17,698 nt of DNA from Verrucomicrobia subdivision 3 bacterium UBA7542 (GCA_002479245.1 DLMG01000277.1:1-17698), one strand, 5' to 3'; counted from the stretch's first letter, positions 7,057 to 14,579 are shown. Program-made: numbers and translations. Notes: a model not told the origin generated them from the letters alone.

Positions 7057-7461
7057 GTTCCCCATCAACGCCATAAACCATGCCGGTGGCCGGATTGGTT
7101 TGCCTTGGGTATCGGTGAACGCGTGGATCGTGTAGCCGCGAACAACCGGGCTGCCGGTCTCGTTCCGGGTAATTTCCACGTCGAAACGCAACCTCGCCCG
7201 CCCTTGCAATTCCACGGTTGAAGTGATGCGCAACAGGTCGTCATATCGCGCGCCGCCCTGAAATTCGAGATGCGCCTCCACCAGCGGCAGGAAAACGCCT
7301 TTTTCCTCCAGCTCGGCGTAAGACATCTGCAACCGGTTCCGCATTAATTCCGTCCGCCCGCACTCGAACCATTCCAGCGCGCGCGAATTGTAGAACGTTC
7401 CCATCTGGTCCGTTTCACTGTAACGAACACGCAACTGAAGCACATCTTTGAGTTTGTTCAT
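7048..7461 (-). CDS. Acyl-CoA thioesterase, YbgC/4HBT hotdog family
   Basis: This 137-residue cytoplasmic protein is a single hotdog domain of the 4-hydroxybenzoyl-CoA thioesterase family, which hydrolyses acyl-CoA to free acid and CoA. The N-terminal active-site motif RYSETDQMGTFYNSRALEWF carries the expected aspartate, D18, followed by the helix ECGRTELMR. The central sequence LEFQGGARYDD and the downstream LRFDVEI strand match the fold. Length is usual for YbgC relatives. The stop codon lies in a repeat copy. The gene converges on the ligase operon, so hydrolysis of the CoA thioesters made there is conceivable but unproven. A housekeeping YbgC role is the main alternative. Confidence 0.88.
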   Translation of the reverse strand: MNKLKDVLQLRVRYSETDQMGTFYNSRALEWFECGRTELMRNRLQMSYAELEEKGVFLPLVEAHLEFQGGARYDDLLRITSTVELQGRARLRFDVEITRNETGSPVVRGYTIHAFTDTQGKPIRPPAWFMALMGNAA

Positions 7462-7483
7462 GGCTCTCTACCGGATGCGGCGC

Positions 7484-7596
7484 AAAGTGGGACAGGCATC
7501 CTGCCTGTCGGCCTTGCAGTGGCATTTCCAACGGAGCTTTGCTGATGTTTCACAACCTGTTTCCATAGAGACAGGCTGGAAGCCTGTCCCACCTTT
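7484..7596. repeat. 113-bp element with inverted hairpin ends (family F, copy 1)
   Basis: The left hairpin is GACAGGCA-TCC-TGCCTGTC (7491-7509). The right is GACAGGCT-GGA-AGCCTGTC (7570-7588). Each has a perfect 8-bp stem; the innermost pair is A-T in one and T-A in the other. The outer flanks, AAAGTGG and CCACCTTT, are also complementary. The rightmost 85 bp recur at 10974-11058. A further left-end-like fragment (GCAAAGTGGGAC) lies near 7651. The remaining spacer up to 7737 holds nothing recognisable. Confidence 0.82.
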
Positions 7597-7737
7597 CGCA
7601 AAACCCTTGCCAGGCAACCATAACGAAACTGCGATCCGGGTTCCATCGCAAAGTGGGACGGTCATCCGCTCGCTGCCCTTTGACCCTTCCCAAATCCGGC
7701 GGCATCCCCGGGTTTCGGCAACAGCCGCGCGCCCGCC

Positions 7738-8883
7738 TCACTTCCCATTCCACCACACCCGGATGTCATCCGCGGCTTGATGCGCGAGCGAAGGGAAGCT
7801 CCGAACCGCCTCACGCAACTCCGGGAAATAATGGACGGCCAGCCATAGGAGGGCGGCGACAACCGCGAGCCAGACCACCGCATCCAGAAGAAACACGACG
7901 GGCCAGGCCCATCTCGGTCGTCCCAAACCTCGATAGCACGCGTGTCGCGCCACTTTCAGTGGACACGCGACTATGCCGTAGGCGATGAACAGCACCAGCG
8001 CCGCGACCCACACCGGCACGTTTGCCGGTAGCCCCAGCCCAAACACGGCGCCGGTCGCCAGGAGTGAGATCAAGGCGCAGATCCACAGGACCTTCGCCCC
8101 GCCGTGCAGTAACGAGAGCAAGGGCAGTGCGTAGCCCATCCCGGGATGAAAGGGAGCATGCTCCGCCCAATAGCAATGCCAGTTTTGCCGCCACTGATCC
8201 GCATTCGCGCGCATATCCCGTTTGAACCGGCGCTTCCATTCGCGGCGCGCCTTGCGGTCCGGGAAGCCTTTCATTGCCTCGTAATACCCCTCTTTCGCGC
8301 GGCGGATGAATTCTTGCGCCGTCGATGGGTCGCCGGACGCCGCGGCCTTTTCTTCCGGCGAACGCGCCTCGGGCACCACGATCGCCATCATCACATAGAC
8401 GAGCAACCCAGTGCCCCAAAGCATCGTCAAAACAACGAAGGCGAGCCGGACGAGGGTCGGATCAACGTTCACATAGGCGGCAATTCCGTTGCAGACGCCG
8501 GCGATCATCGCGCCCTCGTGGATTCGATAGAGCCTCCTTGGTGTCCCGCCGCTCCGCGCTGCTCGTTCTTCTCCCGCCGCCCCGTCTCCACTCGCGCCGC
8601 GCGCACCCGGCGCCGCAGCTTCGCCCGGGTCCGCCTCGATCGGCCCCATCTCAGCCAGGACAGCGGCGGCCTCTTTCGTTACCACCACCGTCTTGTGACT
8701 GGCCAAAAGCGCGTGGAACTTTTCCGCGATCGCCCGCTCAATGTCCGAGAGGATTTCATCCCGATCCGGGTTGCCTTGCAGCCGTGCGGCTGCGGTCTCC
8801 AGATAGGCCCGCAGGGCATCATAGCCGCCTTCTTCGAGCTGATATGCGTTACCGTCCAGATTGATCGTAATAACCTTGTTCAT
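7738..8883 (-). CDS. PspC-domain inner-membrane protein
   Basis: This 381-residue membrane protein opens with a soluble domain (residues 1-80, MNKVITINLDGNAYQLEEGG, then NPDRDEILSDIERAIAEKF) seen in front of many PspC domains. A low-complexity Ala/Gly/Glu linker (85-113) follows. The PspC domain is at about 115-173, with RRLYRIHEGAMIAGVCNGIAAY and a first membrane helix at about 148-171. A basic, Trp-rich stretch (190-240) follows, then three more helices near 262-284, 290-308 and 327-352. PspC proteins respond to cell-envelope stress in proteobacteria; the role in this lineage is unknown. AAGGAG lies 12 bp before the ATG. The gene is 19 bp downstream of a padR gene on the same strand, so both probably share one transcript and PadR control. 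Confidence 0.87.
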   Translation of the reverse strand: MNKVITINLDGNAYQLEEGGYDALRAYLETAAARLQGNPDRDEILSDIERAIAEKFHALLASHKTVVVTKEAAAVLAEMGPIEADPGEAAAPGARGASGDGAAGEERAARSGGTPRRLYRIHEGAMIAGVCNGIAAYVNVDPTLVRLAFVVLTMLWGTGLLVYVMMAIVVPEARSPEEKAAASGDPSTAQEFIRRAKEGYYEAMKGFPDRKARREWKRRFKRDMRANADQWRQNWHCYWAEHAPFHPGMGYALPLLSLLHGGAKVLWICALISLLATGAVFGLGLPANVPVWVAALVLFIAYGIVACPLKVARHACYRGLGRPRWAWPVVFLLDAVVWLAVVAALLWLAVHYFPELREAVRSFPSLAHQAADDIRVWWNGK

Positions 8884-8902
8884 GGTAGGGATTGTCTCCT
8901 TT

Positions 8903-9232
8903 TTATTTTTGTCCTAGATTTTTCACCGTCCCGTTGATCTTGCCCCAATACTCCAGCGTTTCGCGCAACTGCTCCCGCCCCTTCGCGGTCAGCTCGTAAT
9001 ATTTGCGGGGCGGCCCGGCCTCGGATTCCTTCCATTCGTAATCCAGGAGCCCTTCGCGGCGCATCTTGCTCAGCAACGGATACAGCGTGCCTTCCTGCGT
9101 TGCGAATTCGGTCGCGCTCAACTGTTTCAATATGTCCGCCACGTAGACCTTTTCCGCCGCGATGATCTGCAGCAGGAGGAACTCGAGCAGACCCTTCCGG
9201 ATCGCGGAAAATTTTTCGTTCACACTCATCAT
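8903..9232 (-). CDS. PadR-family transcriptional regulator
   Basis: This 109-residue protein is a compact PadR winged-helix regulator. It has the N-terminal helix KGLLEFLLLQIIAAEKVYVADILKQL, the recognition region ATQEGTLYPLLSKMRREGLLDYEW, the wing GPPRKYYELTAKG and a short C-terminal dimerisation helix. PadR proteins repress nearby genes and often their own. The start could be ATG 9232 or the adjacent ATG 9229; no Shine-Dalgarno sequence is obvious. The gene heads a two-gene unit with the PspC-domain gene, an arrangement common for PadR with membrane-protein partners. The perfect palindrome at 9243-9274 is the likely operator. The ligand or signal is unknown. Confidence 0.93.
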   Translation of the reverse strand: MMSVNEKFSAIRKGLLEFLLLQIIAAEKVYVADILKQLSATEFATQEGTLYPLLSKMRREGLLDYEWKESEAGPPRKYYELTAKGREQLRETLEYWGKINGTVKNLGQK

Positions 9233-9242
9233 TAAATATCTA

Positions 9243-9274
9243 ACCAGCTACCTTTATGTGATAAGGTAGCTGGT
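9243..9274. promoter_or_regulatory. Candidate PadR operator: perfect 12-bp inverted repeat
   Basis: ACCAGCTACCTT (9243-9254) and AAGGTAGCTGGT (9263-9274) are perfect reverse complements separated by 8 bp. The site lies 10 bp upstream of the padR start. Its dyad size and position fit a dimeric autorepressor operator. It could alternatively form a hairpin in the 5' leader. Confidence 0.6.
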
Positions 9275-9291
9275 CGTCCGAAATGAGTCAA
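9263..9291 (-). promoter_or_regulatory. Weak candidate promoter for padR-pspC
   Basis: On the minus strand TTGACT (9291-9286) is followed after 17 bp by TACCTT (9268-9263), a fair -35 with a poor -10. The -10 lies in the right arm of the palindrome, so bound repressor would block it. Confidence 0.25.
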
Positions 9292-9646
9292 AAGGAAAGT
9301 TTCCTTGTAAACAATTGTGTGTGACGAGGTTCGCCCTTTTGGGCTGGTAACAGTGTTTTAGTCCCTGTTTAAAAGCCACAGGCTGTAGATTCACTCAAAA
9401 ACGAATTGGTATCGGCGTTGAAAAAATCTCAAAGGAGGCTGAACAAAAGTTTCAGGCTCGCGTCAGGGAAGTGTGACCGACACCACGCTGCCCGAAAAGT
9501 TTGAAGAGATGAGTGCGCAGTTCGTGCCGTTGGAGGCGGAGAACCTGAACACTCAGAGCACGTAAAACCTTCCATCCGGCCGCTTGTTTAATGGTATTCA
9601 GGTCAACCGCATCTTTCCGCAGGCCCAGGTTAGCCAAGGGTCAGGT
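9275..9646. other. Spacer without a recognisable gene
   Basis: This 372-bp stretch lies between the padR promoter region and the stop of the binding-protein gene. It has mixed composition with an AT-rich part at about 9290-9450. A 61-codon minus-strand frame at 9452-9637 has no family resemblance, no ribosome binding site and no usable context. It may be a decayed gene fragment, but nothing proves that. The ATPase and permease genes that often follow a sugar-binding protein are absent. Confidence 0.5.
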
Positions 9647-10639
9647 TCAAGGACGTTGGTCTTGTAGTTTGAGGAGCATGGTTTTACGCTGTTCTTGAAA
9701 AAACGCGACATCGTCTTTGGTGAGCACCCGCGAAGAGGTAAGGATTTTTCCGTCGGACAACTGCGTTTTGTCGCCGCGAAGATATTTGTCCATGCTGACG
9801 ATGGCTTGCCAGCCAATCTTTAAGGGCTTTTGAACAACCGTCCCGTAAATGTCGCCGGCGGCAATCCCCGCCAGCGTGTCGCTGTCTTCATCAAAGCAAA
9901 TAATCTTCACCTGCCCAACCTTGCCCGCACTGCGCACGGCGGTGAGAATTGCCGGTCCATGGTAGCCGTAAATACCGACCATGCCCGCAAGGTCGGGATA
10001 CTTCGCCAGCGCATCCTCCGCGTTTTTCTGGGCGATGGGGCTTTTGTGATCATCCACAAGCGTGTCCACAATCCGAATTTTCGACCCGGCCAATCCGTTT
10101 TGGATGCCTTGAATACGATCTTTCGTATTTTGCGCGTTTGGATAGCCGACGAATAAAATGATTTTGCCGCCTTGGGGCAGCGCGGCTTTGAGCAATTCCG
10201 CCGCCTGCTTTCCGGCGACAACATTGTCCGTGCCGATGTAACAAGTGCGCTTGCTTTTTTCCGCATCGCTGTCCGCGCAGACCAAAAGCGTTTTGGCGGC
10301 GATGTTGTTCAGGAAATCCGTCTGGTTTTCGGCGTCAATCGGACTGATGGCGATGCCGTCCACGCCGCTCGCGACGAGGTCACTCAATATTTCCTGCTGC
10401 GCCTTCGCCGTGTGTTCGGCGGGAAAGCGGAAATCCAAATCCACGTCACCCAGTAGCCGTGTTGCGTAGTCGCAACCCAGGTGTACGATTGCCCAGTATT
10501 CGTCCGCAGTGTTGGCGACAAAAGCCAGCCGCAATTTTTTTTGCGATGCGCCATTGGCTGTCCCGCTGCTTTTGTTATCGCAGCCTTGGAACAAGGCCAC
10601 AACACACAAGGCCAGGATGAAGCGGTGCAATTTTTTCAT
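9647..10639 (-). CDS. Sugar-type ABC substrate-binding lipoprotein (RbsB/LacI-like fold)
   Basis: This 330-residue protein has a signal sequence, MKKLHRFILALCVVALFQGC, ending in a lipobox-like cysteine at residue 20, so it should be lipid-anchored in the periplasm. The mature part is a periplasmic binding protein of the pentose/hexose class: KLRLAFVANTADEYWAI, a QQEILSDLVASGVDGIAISPID segment, YIGTDNVVAGKQAAELL, then KIICFDEDSDTLAGIAAGDIYGTVVQKP. Such proteins bind sugars or related small molecules for import or sensing. I chose ATG 10639 because the signal peptide starts there; upstream TTG and ATG codons add ten unlike residues. No permease or ATPase is adjacent, so it may serve a distant transporter or a sensor. 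Composition is somewhat AT-richer than the flanking genes. Confidence 0.87.
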   Translation of the reverse strand: MKKLHRFILALCVVALFQGCDNKSSGTANGASQKKLRLAFVANTADEYWAIVHLGCDYATRLLGDVDLDFRFPAEHTAKAQQEILSDLVASGVDGIAISPIDAENQTDFLNNIAAKTLLVCADSDAEKSKRTCYIGTDNVVAGKQAAELLKAALPQGGKIILFVGYPNAQNTKDRIQGIQNGLAGSKIRIVDTLVDDHKSPIAQKNAEDALAKYPDLAGMVGIYGYHGPAILTAVRSAGKVGQVKIICFDEDSDTLAGIAAGDIYGTVVQKPLKIGWQAIVSMDKYLRGDKTQLSDGKILTSSRVLTKDDVAFFQEQRKTMLLKLQDQRP

Positions 10640-10973
10640 AATTGAATTGGGAGAATTGGTTGTCATCAATTTCGTTCTGGATCACGTTTTAGATTCTATC
10701 TTTCATTTGCAGCTTCATAATAACACAACAATGTATTTTCATCGTTATCACTTTTCAACTCTGGTTTATTGCCCAAATAAATGCGAAAAGCTCAAGGTTT
10801 ACATGGATTATGTTGTGTATTGTTCGAAACATGACAGAGGCAAGATTGCGCGTCTTGTCGCAATCCATCTGCTCGTTTCATCAAAATGCCTAGCCGAAAA
10901 ATTTAATCGTTACCGACATTTCGTGTCAGCACTTTTCCACAGGCTCGCGCTGGATTCATATTGTGTCAATTCC
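10640..10973. other. AT-rich region upstream of the binding-protein gene
   Basis: These 334 bp are clearly AT-richer than the surroundings. They contain no convincing gene: a 158-codon plus-strand frame starting at 10509 is mostly antisense to the lipoprotein gene and has no recognisable features. A small dyad, ATTGCG at 10845-10850 and CGCAAT at 10859-10864, could be a regulator site. The region should contain the lipoprotein promoter, which I could not place with confidence. Confidence 0.45.
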
Positions 10974-11058
10974 GCCTTGCGGTGACATTTTCAAAAGGGC
11001 TTTGCCGATGTTCCACAACCCGTTTCCACAGAGACAGGCCGGAAGCCTGTCCCACCTT
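10974..11058. repeat. Partial second copy of the family F element (right end)
   Basis: This 85-bp stretch matches 7511-7595 without gaps over its length, with a modest number of substitutions. It keeps the right hairpin (GACAGGCC-GGA-AGCCTGTC at 11033-11051, with one imperfect pair) but lacks the left hairpin present in copy 1. Its edge overlaps the first two bases of the reductase stop codon at 11057-11059. Confidence 0.8.
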
Positions 11059-11875
11059 ACCAGTATTCCTCGACGTGGATCGTTCCCGGTTTCCCGGGCT
11101 GGTCAGTCTTGAAGCCCCTGCCCTCGAGCATCGCCTTGACAGCTTGCACCATGTCCGGATTGCCGCAGAGAAAGACATCCGCCTGTGCCGGATCCAGCGC
11201 CACGCCGGACTCTTTTTCCACCACCCCCTGTTCCACCAGCGCCTGCACGCGTCCCGTGCGCCCGTGGAAATGCGGGTCTTGATCGGGCCGCGTGATGCTG
11301 GGGATGTAGGTGAAGTTCGGCCGCAGACGGGCCAGGCTTTCGAGTTCGCCGCGATACCCCAGGTCCCAGCCAAAGCGTGCGCCGTGCAGGACCACGAACC
11401 GGCGTTGGGTCTCATTTACCAGCATCGTTCGCAACATCGAAAGGTAAGGCGCCAGACCCGTCCCGGTGGCGATGAGCACGACCGCTTTGTCCGGCGGAAC
11501 ACGGTCCAGCGTGAACACGCCGCTGGCCTTCGGTCCGAGGAACAGCGGGCTGCCATGCTTCAACGCAAACAGGCGCGGCGTGAGCTGGCCGCTGGTGATG
11601 AGCGTGAGATAAAACTCCACATAACGGCGCTCCACGCTGGACGACGAGATGCTGTACGCGCGGCGAATCATCTTGTCCGGCTCGGAAACCGGTTCTTCCG
11701 CTGCCGCTTCCGGCACGCGCGGTTCACGTCCGAGCAAACCCAGCACCGCGAACTGGCCGGGCTTGAAATCGAACATCGCCGCGTCGGGCTGGACGCGGAG
11801 AACCAGCAGTTGCGGATTGATTTCCTCCCGCCCGATGACGGCGGCATTGTACGGGCTTTTGTTGTCTGCGCTCAT
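11057..11875 (-). CDS. fpr: Ferredoxin/flavodoxin-NADP+ reductase
   Basis: This 272-residue cytoplasmic flavoprotein transfers electrons between NADPH and ferredoxin or flavodoxin. The FAD site RRAYSISSSS (71-80), FAD/NADP-domain strand AVVLIATGTGLAPYLSM (131-147), the LHGARFGWDLGY loop (163-174), FLCGNPDMV (235-243) and the C-terminal EEYW, with its terminal aromatic residue stacking on FAD, are all present and in the usual order. A short insert (EPRVPEAAAEEPVSEPDK, 51-68) extends the loop before the FAD motif. The length fits bacterial Fpr proteins. ATG 11875 is preceded by a weak AAGAG. The protein could supply reduced ferredoxin, or oxidise it, but no ferredoxin gene is adjacent. Confidence 0.9.
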   Translation of the reverse strand: MSADNKSPYNAAVIGREEINPQLLVLRVQPDAAMFDFKPGQFAVLGLLGREPRVPEAAAEEPVSEPDKMIRRAYSISSSSVERRYVEFYLTLITSGQLTPRLFALKHGSPLFLGPKASGVFTLDRVPPDKAVVLIATGTGLAPYLSMLRTMLVNETQRRFVVLHGARFGWDLGYRGELESLARLRPNFTYIPSITRPDQDPHFHGRTGRVQALVEQGVVEKESGVALDPAQADVFLCGNPDMVQAVKAMLEGRGFKTDQPGKPGTIHVEEYW

Positions 11876-11890
11876 GCTCTTGGCGGGTAG

Positions 11891-11919
11891 AATCTGACCG
11901 CACCGCCGCCCCCCGTCAA
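11891..11919 (-). promoter_or_regulatory. Candidate promoter for the reductase gene
   Basis: On the minus strand TTGACG (11919-11914) and CAGATT (11896-11891) are spaced by 17 bp, ending 15 bp before the ATG. The -35 is good and the -10 is weak. The implied leader would be very short. Confidence 0.3.
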
Positions 11920-12075
11920 GCGTCGCGTCGAGTCACCAATCATGTCTCTGTCTGCAATCCAAGGCAGAGCGGGCAGTCTGCTTGCGATTCATCGGAGTCC
12001 GCATCCTCCACTCGCCATTCTCCGTTGCTCTCCGAACCGCAACCCCACTCTCGTCGCAGACGGGCTGGCGCACAC

Positions 12076-12762
12076 TTATTTCAGCCATTGTGTTATTTCT
12101 CGCAATGAAGCAACCTCAAAGGTAATCTCCGGTTTGTCCGGACGCGGTTGACGGCGGGGATTGAACCAGCAAGTATCCATGCCATATTGAGAAGCACCTT
12201 GAATATCGGAAATCCAGTTGTCGCCAATCATCAGGACTTCACGTTTGGATGGATTTCCCAATCGGGCGAACGCGGCATCAAAGAATTCCAGCGCCGGTTT
12301 GGCGAAGCCAATCTCTTCGGAGATGATGATTTCCGATATATGCCCACGGATCACGGAGCGGGCCAACCGGGCACGTTGAACCGCTTGCAGACCATTCGTC
12401 ACAATCGCCATCCGATAATTCCGGCGCAGAACATCCAGCGTCTCCAGAGCGCCATCAATCAATTCAGAACCTTCGGCCAGGCATTCGAGGTAGATCGCAC
12501 CGAAGTCGGTGGGTGAATGCGCTATTCCCGTTGTCGCAAACAACAATTCAAAGCGCCGCACTTTAAGAACGTCCGGAGTGATCAACCCTTTCTCCAGGGT
12601 CTGCCACAAATTCTGATTGATTCTGCGATAAACCTTCAGAAAGTCGGATTGGAAGGGAATCCCGCTCCGCTGAAATGCCTGGGCGAGAGCCACCGCCTCG
12701 GCTCGTTCGTAATCAAACAAGGTGCCGTCGGCGTCGAAAAACAGCCATTGGTAAAGTGGCAT
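12076..12762 (-). CDS. HAD-superfamily phosphatase, YjjG-like
   Basis: This 228-residue protein has all four HAD motifs: FFDADGT with nucleophile D10 and acid D12, IVTNG with T122 and N123, the motif III lysine in GFAKP (K155), and MIGDNWISDI with D181 and D186. Size and sequence, including the NLW segment, the SEEIGFAKP stretch and a CWFNP ending to the fold, resemble E. coli YjjG, a 5'-nucleotidase that acts on non-canonical pyrimidine nucleotides (house-cleaning). I chose ATG 12762 because the fold begins immediately with LYQWLFFDADGT; a longer frame from 12816 adds 18 unlike residues. No operon partner is evident. Other small phosphate monoesters remain possible substrates. Confidence 0.88.
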   Translation of the reverse strand: MPLYQWLFFDADGTLFDYERAEAVALAQAFQRSGIPFQSDFLKVYRRINQNLWQTLEKGLITPDVLKVRRFELLFATTGIAHSPTDFGAIYLECLAEGSELIDGALETLDVLRRNYRMAIVTNGLQAVQRARLARSVIRGHISEIIISEEIGFAKPALEFFDAAFARLGNPSKREVLMIGDNWISDIQGASQYGMDTCWFNPRRQPRPDKPEITFEVASLREITQWLK

Positions 12763-12831
12763 CCGTAATTCAAAACTATTTTTGCCCAAGGCGCAAATCC
12801 TTAGCCGTGTCCTCATTGGGCTGTTGTCGTG

Positions 12832-12898
12832 TCGGCGCTGTGCGCCGATTTGATCGAGCCACAGGCTGGACGCTACACGAAATCAGGACGCGACGTCC
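12832..12898. repeat. Inverted hairpin pair upstream of the symporter gene (family G)
   Basis: The left unit is TCGGCGC-TGT-GCGCCGA (12832-12848). The right unit is GGACG-CGA-CGTCC (12886-12898). Compared as inverted copies, with similar GATTT-containing flanks, the inner stems differ at three paired positions yet both stay paired. Downstream, 12908-12958 is rich in AGCCTTT-like near repeats. The rest of the 288-bp spacer 12763-13050 has no gene. Confidence 0.55.
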
Positions 12899-13050
12899 GG
12901 CGCTGACTTCAGCCTTCGGCCTTTAGCATTTAGCCTTTCCTCCACTTTAGCCTTTCTCATCCACAAATTTTGATTGTCGAATACCCGCTGGTTGGACCGC
13001 CAATCCGCTTGCTTCGTTGCCGTCAAATCCGGCGTAATACCGCGAACTCT

Positions 13051-14571
13051 ATGAGCCCTATCATTTACATCTCGCTCGTCGTTCTCTACGTCTTCGTCAT
13101 GCTCGCCGTCGGTTACTGGTGCATGCAACGCACCAAGAACGTCGGCGATTTCTTCCTCGGCGGCCGCACGCTCGGGCCGTGGATGAGCGCGTTCGCATAC
13201 GGCACCACCTATTTCTCCGCCGTGCTCTTCATCGGCTACGCCGGACGGCTCGGCTGGGGCTTCGGCATCCAGACGATGTGGATTGTCATCGGCAACACGT
13301 TCGTCGGCACCTTCCTCGCCTGGTACGTTCTCGCCGGACGCACGCGGGATATGACGGTCCGCCTCAACGCGCTGACCATGCCGGCATTTCTCCGCGCCCG
13401 TTACAACAGCGCGCCGCTCCAGGTCATCTCCGCGGTGATTGTCTTCGTGTTTCTCGTGCCGTACTCGGCGTCGGTCTATATGGGCTTGAGCTATCTGTTC
13501 CAGAAAACGCTCGGGTTGCAATATAACGAAGCCCTCGTCTTCCTCGCCGCGTTGACCGGCGTCTATCTCGTCATGGGCGGCTACTTTGCCGTGGCCGTGA
13601 GCGATTTTATCCGCGGCATCGTCGAATTTTTCGGCGTGCTAACCATGGTGCTGCTGCTCGTGAGCATGAAAGGCGGGCTGTTCGCATCGTTCACCGCGTT
13701 GATGGATCCCCAATACATGCCCGGCCTTCACGCGCCACCGCCACCCACCGGCCCGGCGTTCCCCGGATGGGTCACACTCCTTTCGCTCGTGCTCATCACC
13801 AGTTTCGGGCCGTGGGCGCTGCCGCAGATGGTGCAAAAATTTTATTCCATCCGCAGCAAGGCCGACGTGAAGCGGGCCATGACCATCGCCACGGTCTTTG
13901 CGCTGTTCATGTCGTTTGGCGCGTATTACAGCGGCGCGCTGACGCATCTGTTCTTCACCGACCCGAAGACCGACCTCGCGCCTATCGTGGACGCGACGAC
14001 GCACAAACCAAACCTCGACCTGCTGATGCCGTTTTTCATCACGAGTTTCGTGCCGCAATGGTTGGTGCTCATCATCCTGCTGATGGTGTTCTCGGCCTCG
14101 ATGTCCAGCCTGTCGTCGCTCGTGCTGGTGAGCAGTTCGGCCATCGCGATAGATATTTACGGCGCATTCGGCAACCGGCAAAAGAACGACAAGCGCACGA
14201 TGCTGCTGATGCGCGTGCTGTGCGCCGTGTTCGTGATATTGTCGCTGCTGATAGCCCTGAGCAAGGTGGACGTGATTGTGAACCTGATGGTGATTGCGTG
14301 GGGCGCGCTGGCCGGGGCCTTCCTCGCACCATACGTGTATGGACTGTTCTGGCGGCGGACGACCAAAGCCGGCGCGTATGCCGGCATGATCTCCGGCGTC
14401 GGCACGGCCGTGGTGTTATTTTTCCTATGGGGCAAACCTCTGATCCCCGTCGCCGGCGCCATCGCCATGTTCCTGCCGCTGCTGGTCGTACCCGTGGTCA
14501 GCCTGTTAACGCAGCCTCCTAAACCCGAAATCATCGCCACCGCGTTTGGAGATAAGTCATCTGTAGGGTAA
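13051..14571 (+). CDS. Sodium:solute symporter family (SSS/SLC5) transporter
   Basis: This 506-residue inner-membrane protein has about 13 hydrophobic helices and the family layout. It starts with an N-terminal helix, then a KNVGDFFLGGRTLGPWMSAFAYG loop (about 30-51). The region ASMSSLSSLVLVSSSAIAIDIYG (about 350-372) corresponds to helix 8, where serines help form the sodium site in SLC5 structures. A later GAFLAPYVYGLFWRRTTKAGAYAGM segment is also typical. Members import sugars, amino acids, carboxylates or vitamins with sodium. The substrate is not evident. The start is ATG 13051; the frame continues upstream to a TTG at 12970, but that part is spacer DNA. A large Pro-rich loop (APPPPTGPAFPG, about 228-239) is unusual. 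Confidence 0.88.
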   Translation: MSPIIYISLVVLYVFVMLAVGYWCMQRTKNVGDFFLGGRTLGPWMSAFAYGTTYFSAVLFIGYAGRLGWGFGIQTMWIVIGNTFVGTFLAWYVLAGRTRDMTVRLNALTMPAFLRARYNSAPLQVISAVIVFVFLVPYSASVYMGLSYLFQKTLGLQYNEALVFLAALTGVYLVMGGYFAVAVSDFIRGIVEFFGVLTMVLLLVSMKGGLFASFTALMDPQYMPGLHAPPPPTGPAFPGWVTLLSLVLITSFGPWALPQMVQKFYSIRSKADVKRAMTIATVFALFMSFGAYYSGALTHLFFTDPKTDLAPIVDATTHKPNLDLLMPFFITSFVPQWLVLIILLMVFSASMSSLSSLVLVSSSAIAIDIYGAFGNRQKNDKRTMLLMRVLCAVFVILSLLIALSKVDVIVNLMVIAWGALAGAFLAPYVYGLFWRRTTKAGAYAGMISGVGTAVVLFFLWGKPLIPVAGAIAMFLPLLVVPVVSLLTQPPKPEIIATAFGDKSSVG

Positions 14572-14579
14572 AGCAAATC

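Noticed and set aside
9452..9637. 61-codon minus-strand frame in the spacer after the binding-protein gene
   Set aside because: No recognisable family, no ribosome binding site and no context. Possibly a remnant, but not supportable as a gene.
10509..10985. 158-codon plus-strand frame in the AT-rich region
   Set aside because: Its first part is antisense to the lipoprotein N-terminus and its end lies in a repeat. The residues show no domain pattern.
12883..13521. 212-codon minus-strand frame over the symporter start
   Set aside because: Antisense to the first helices of the symporter, with a His/Glu/Arg-rich composition typical of a shadow frame.
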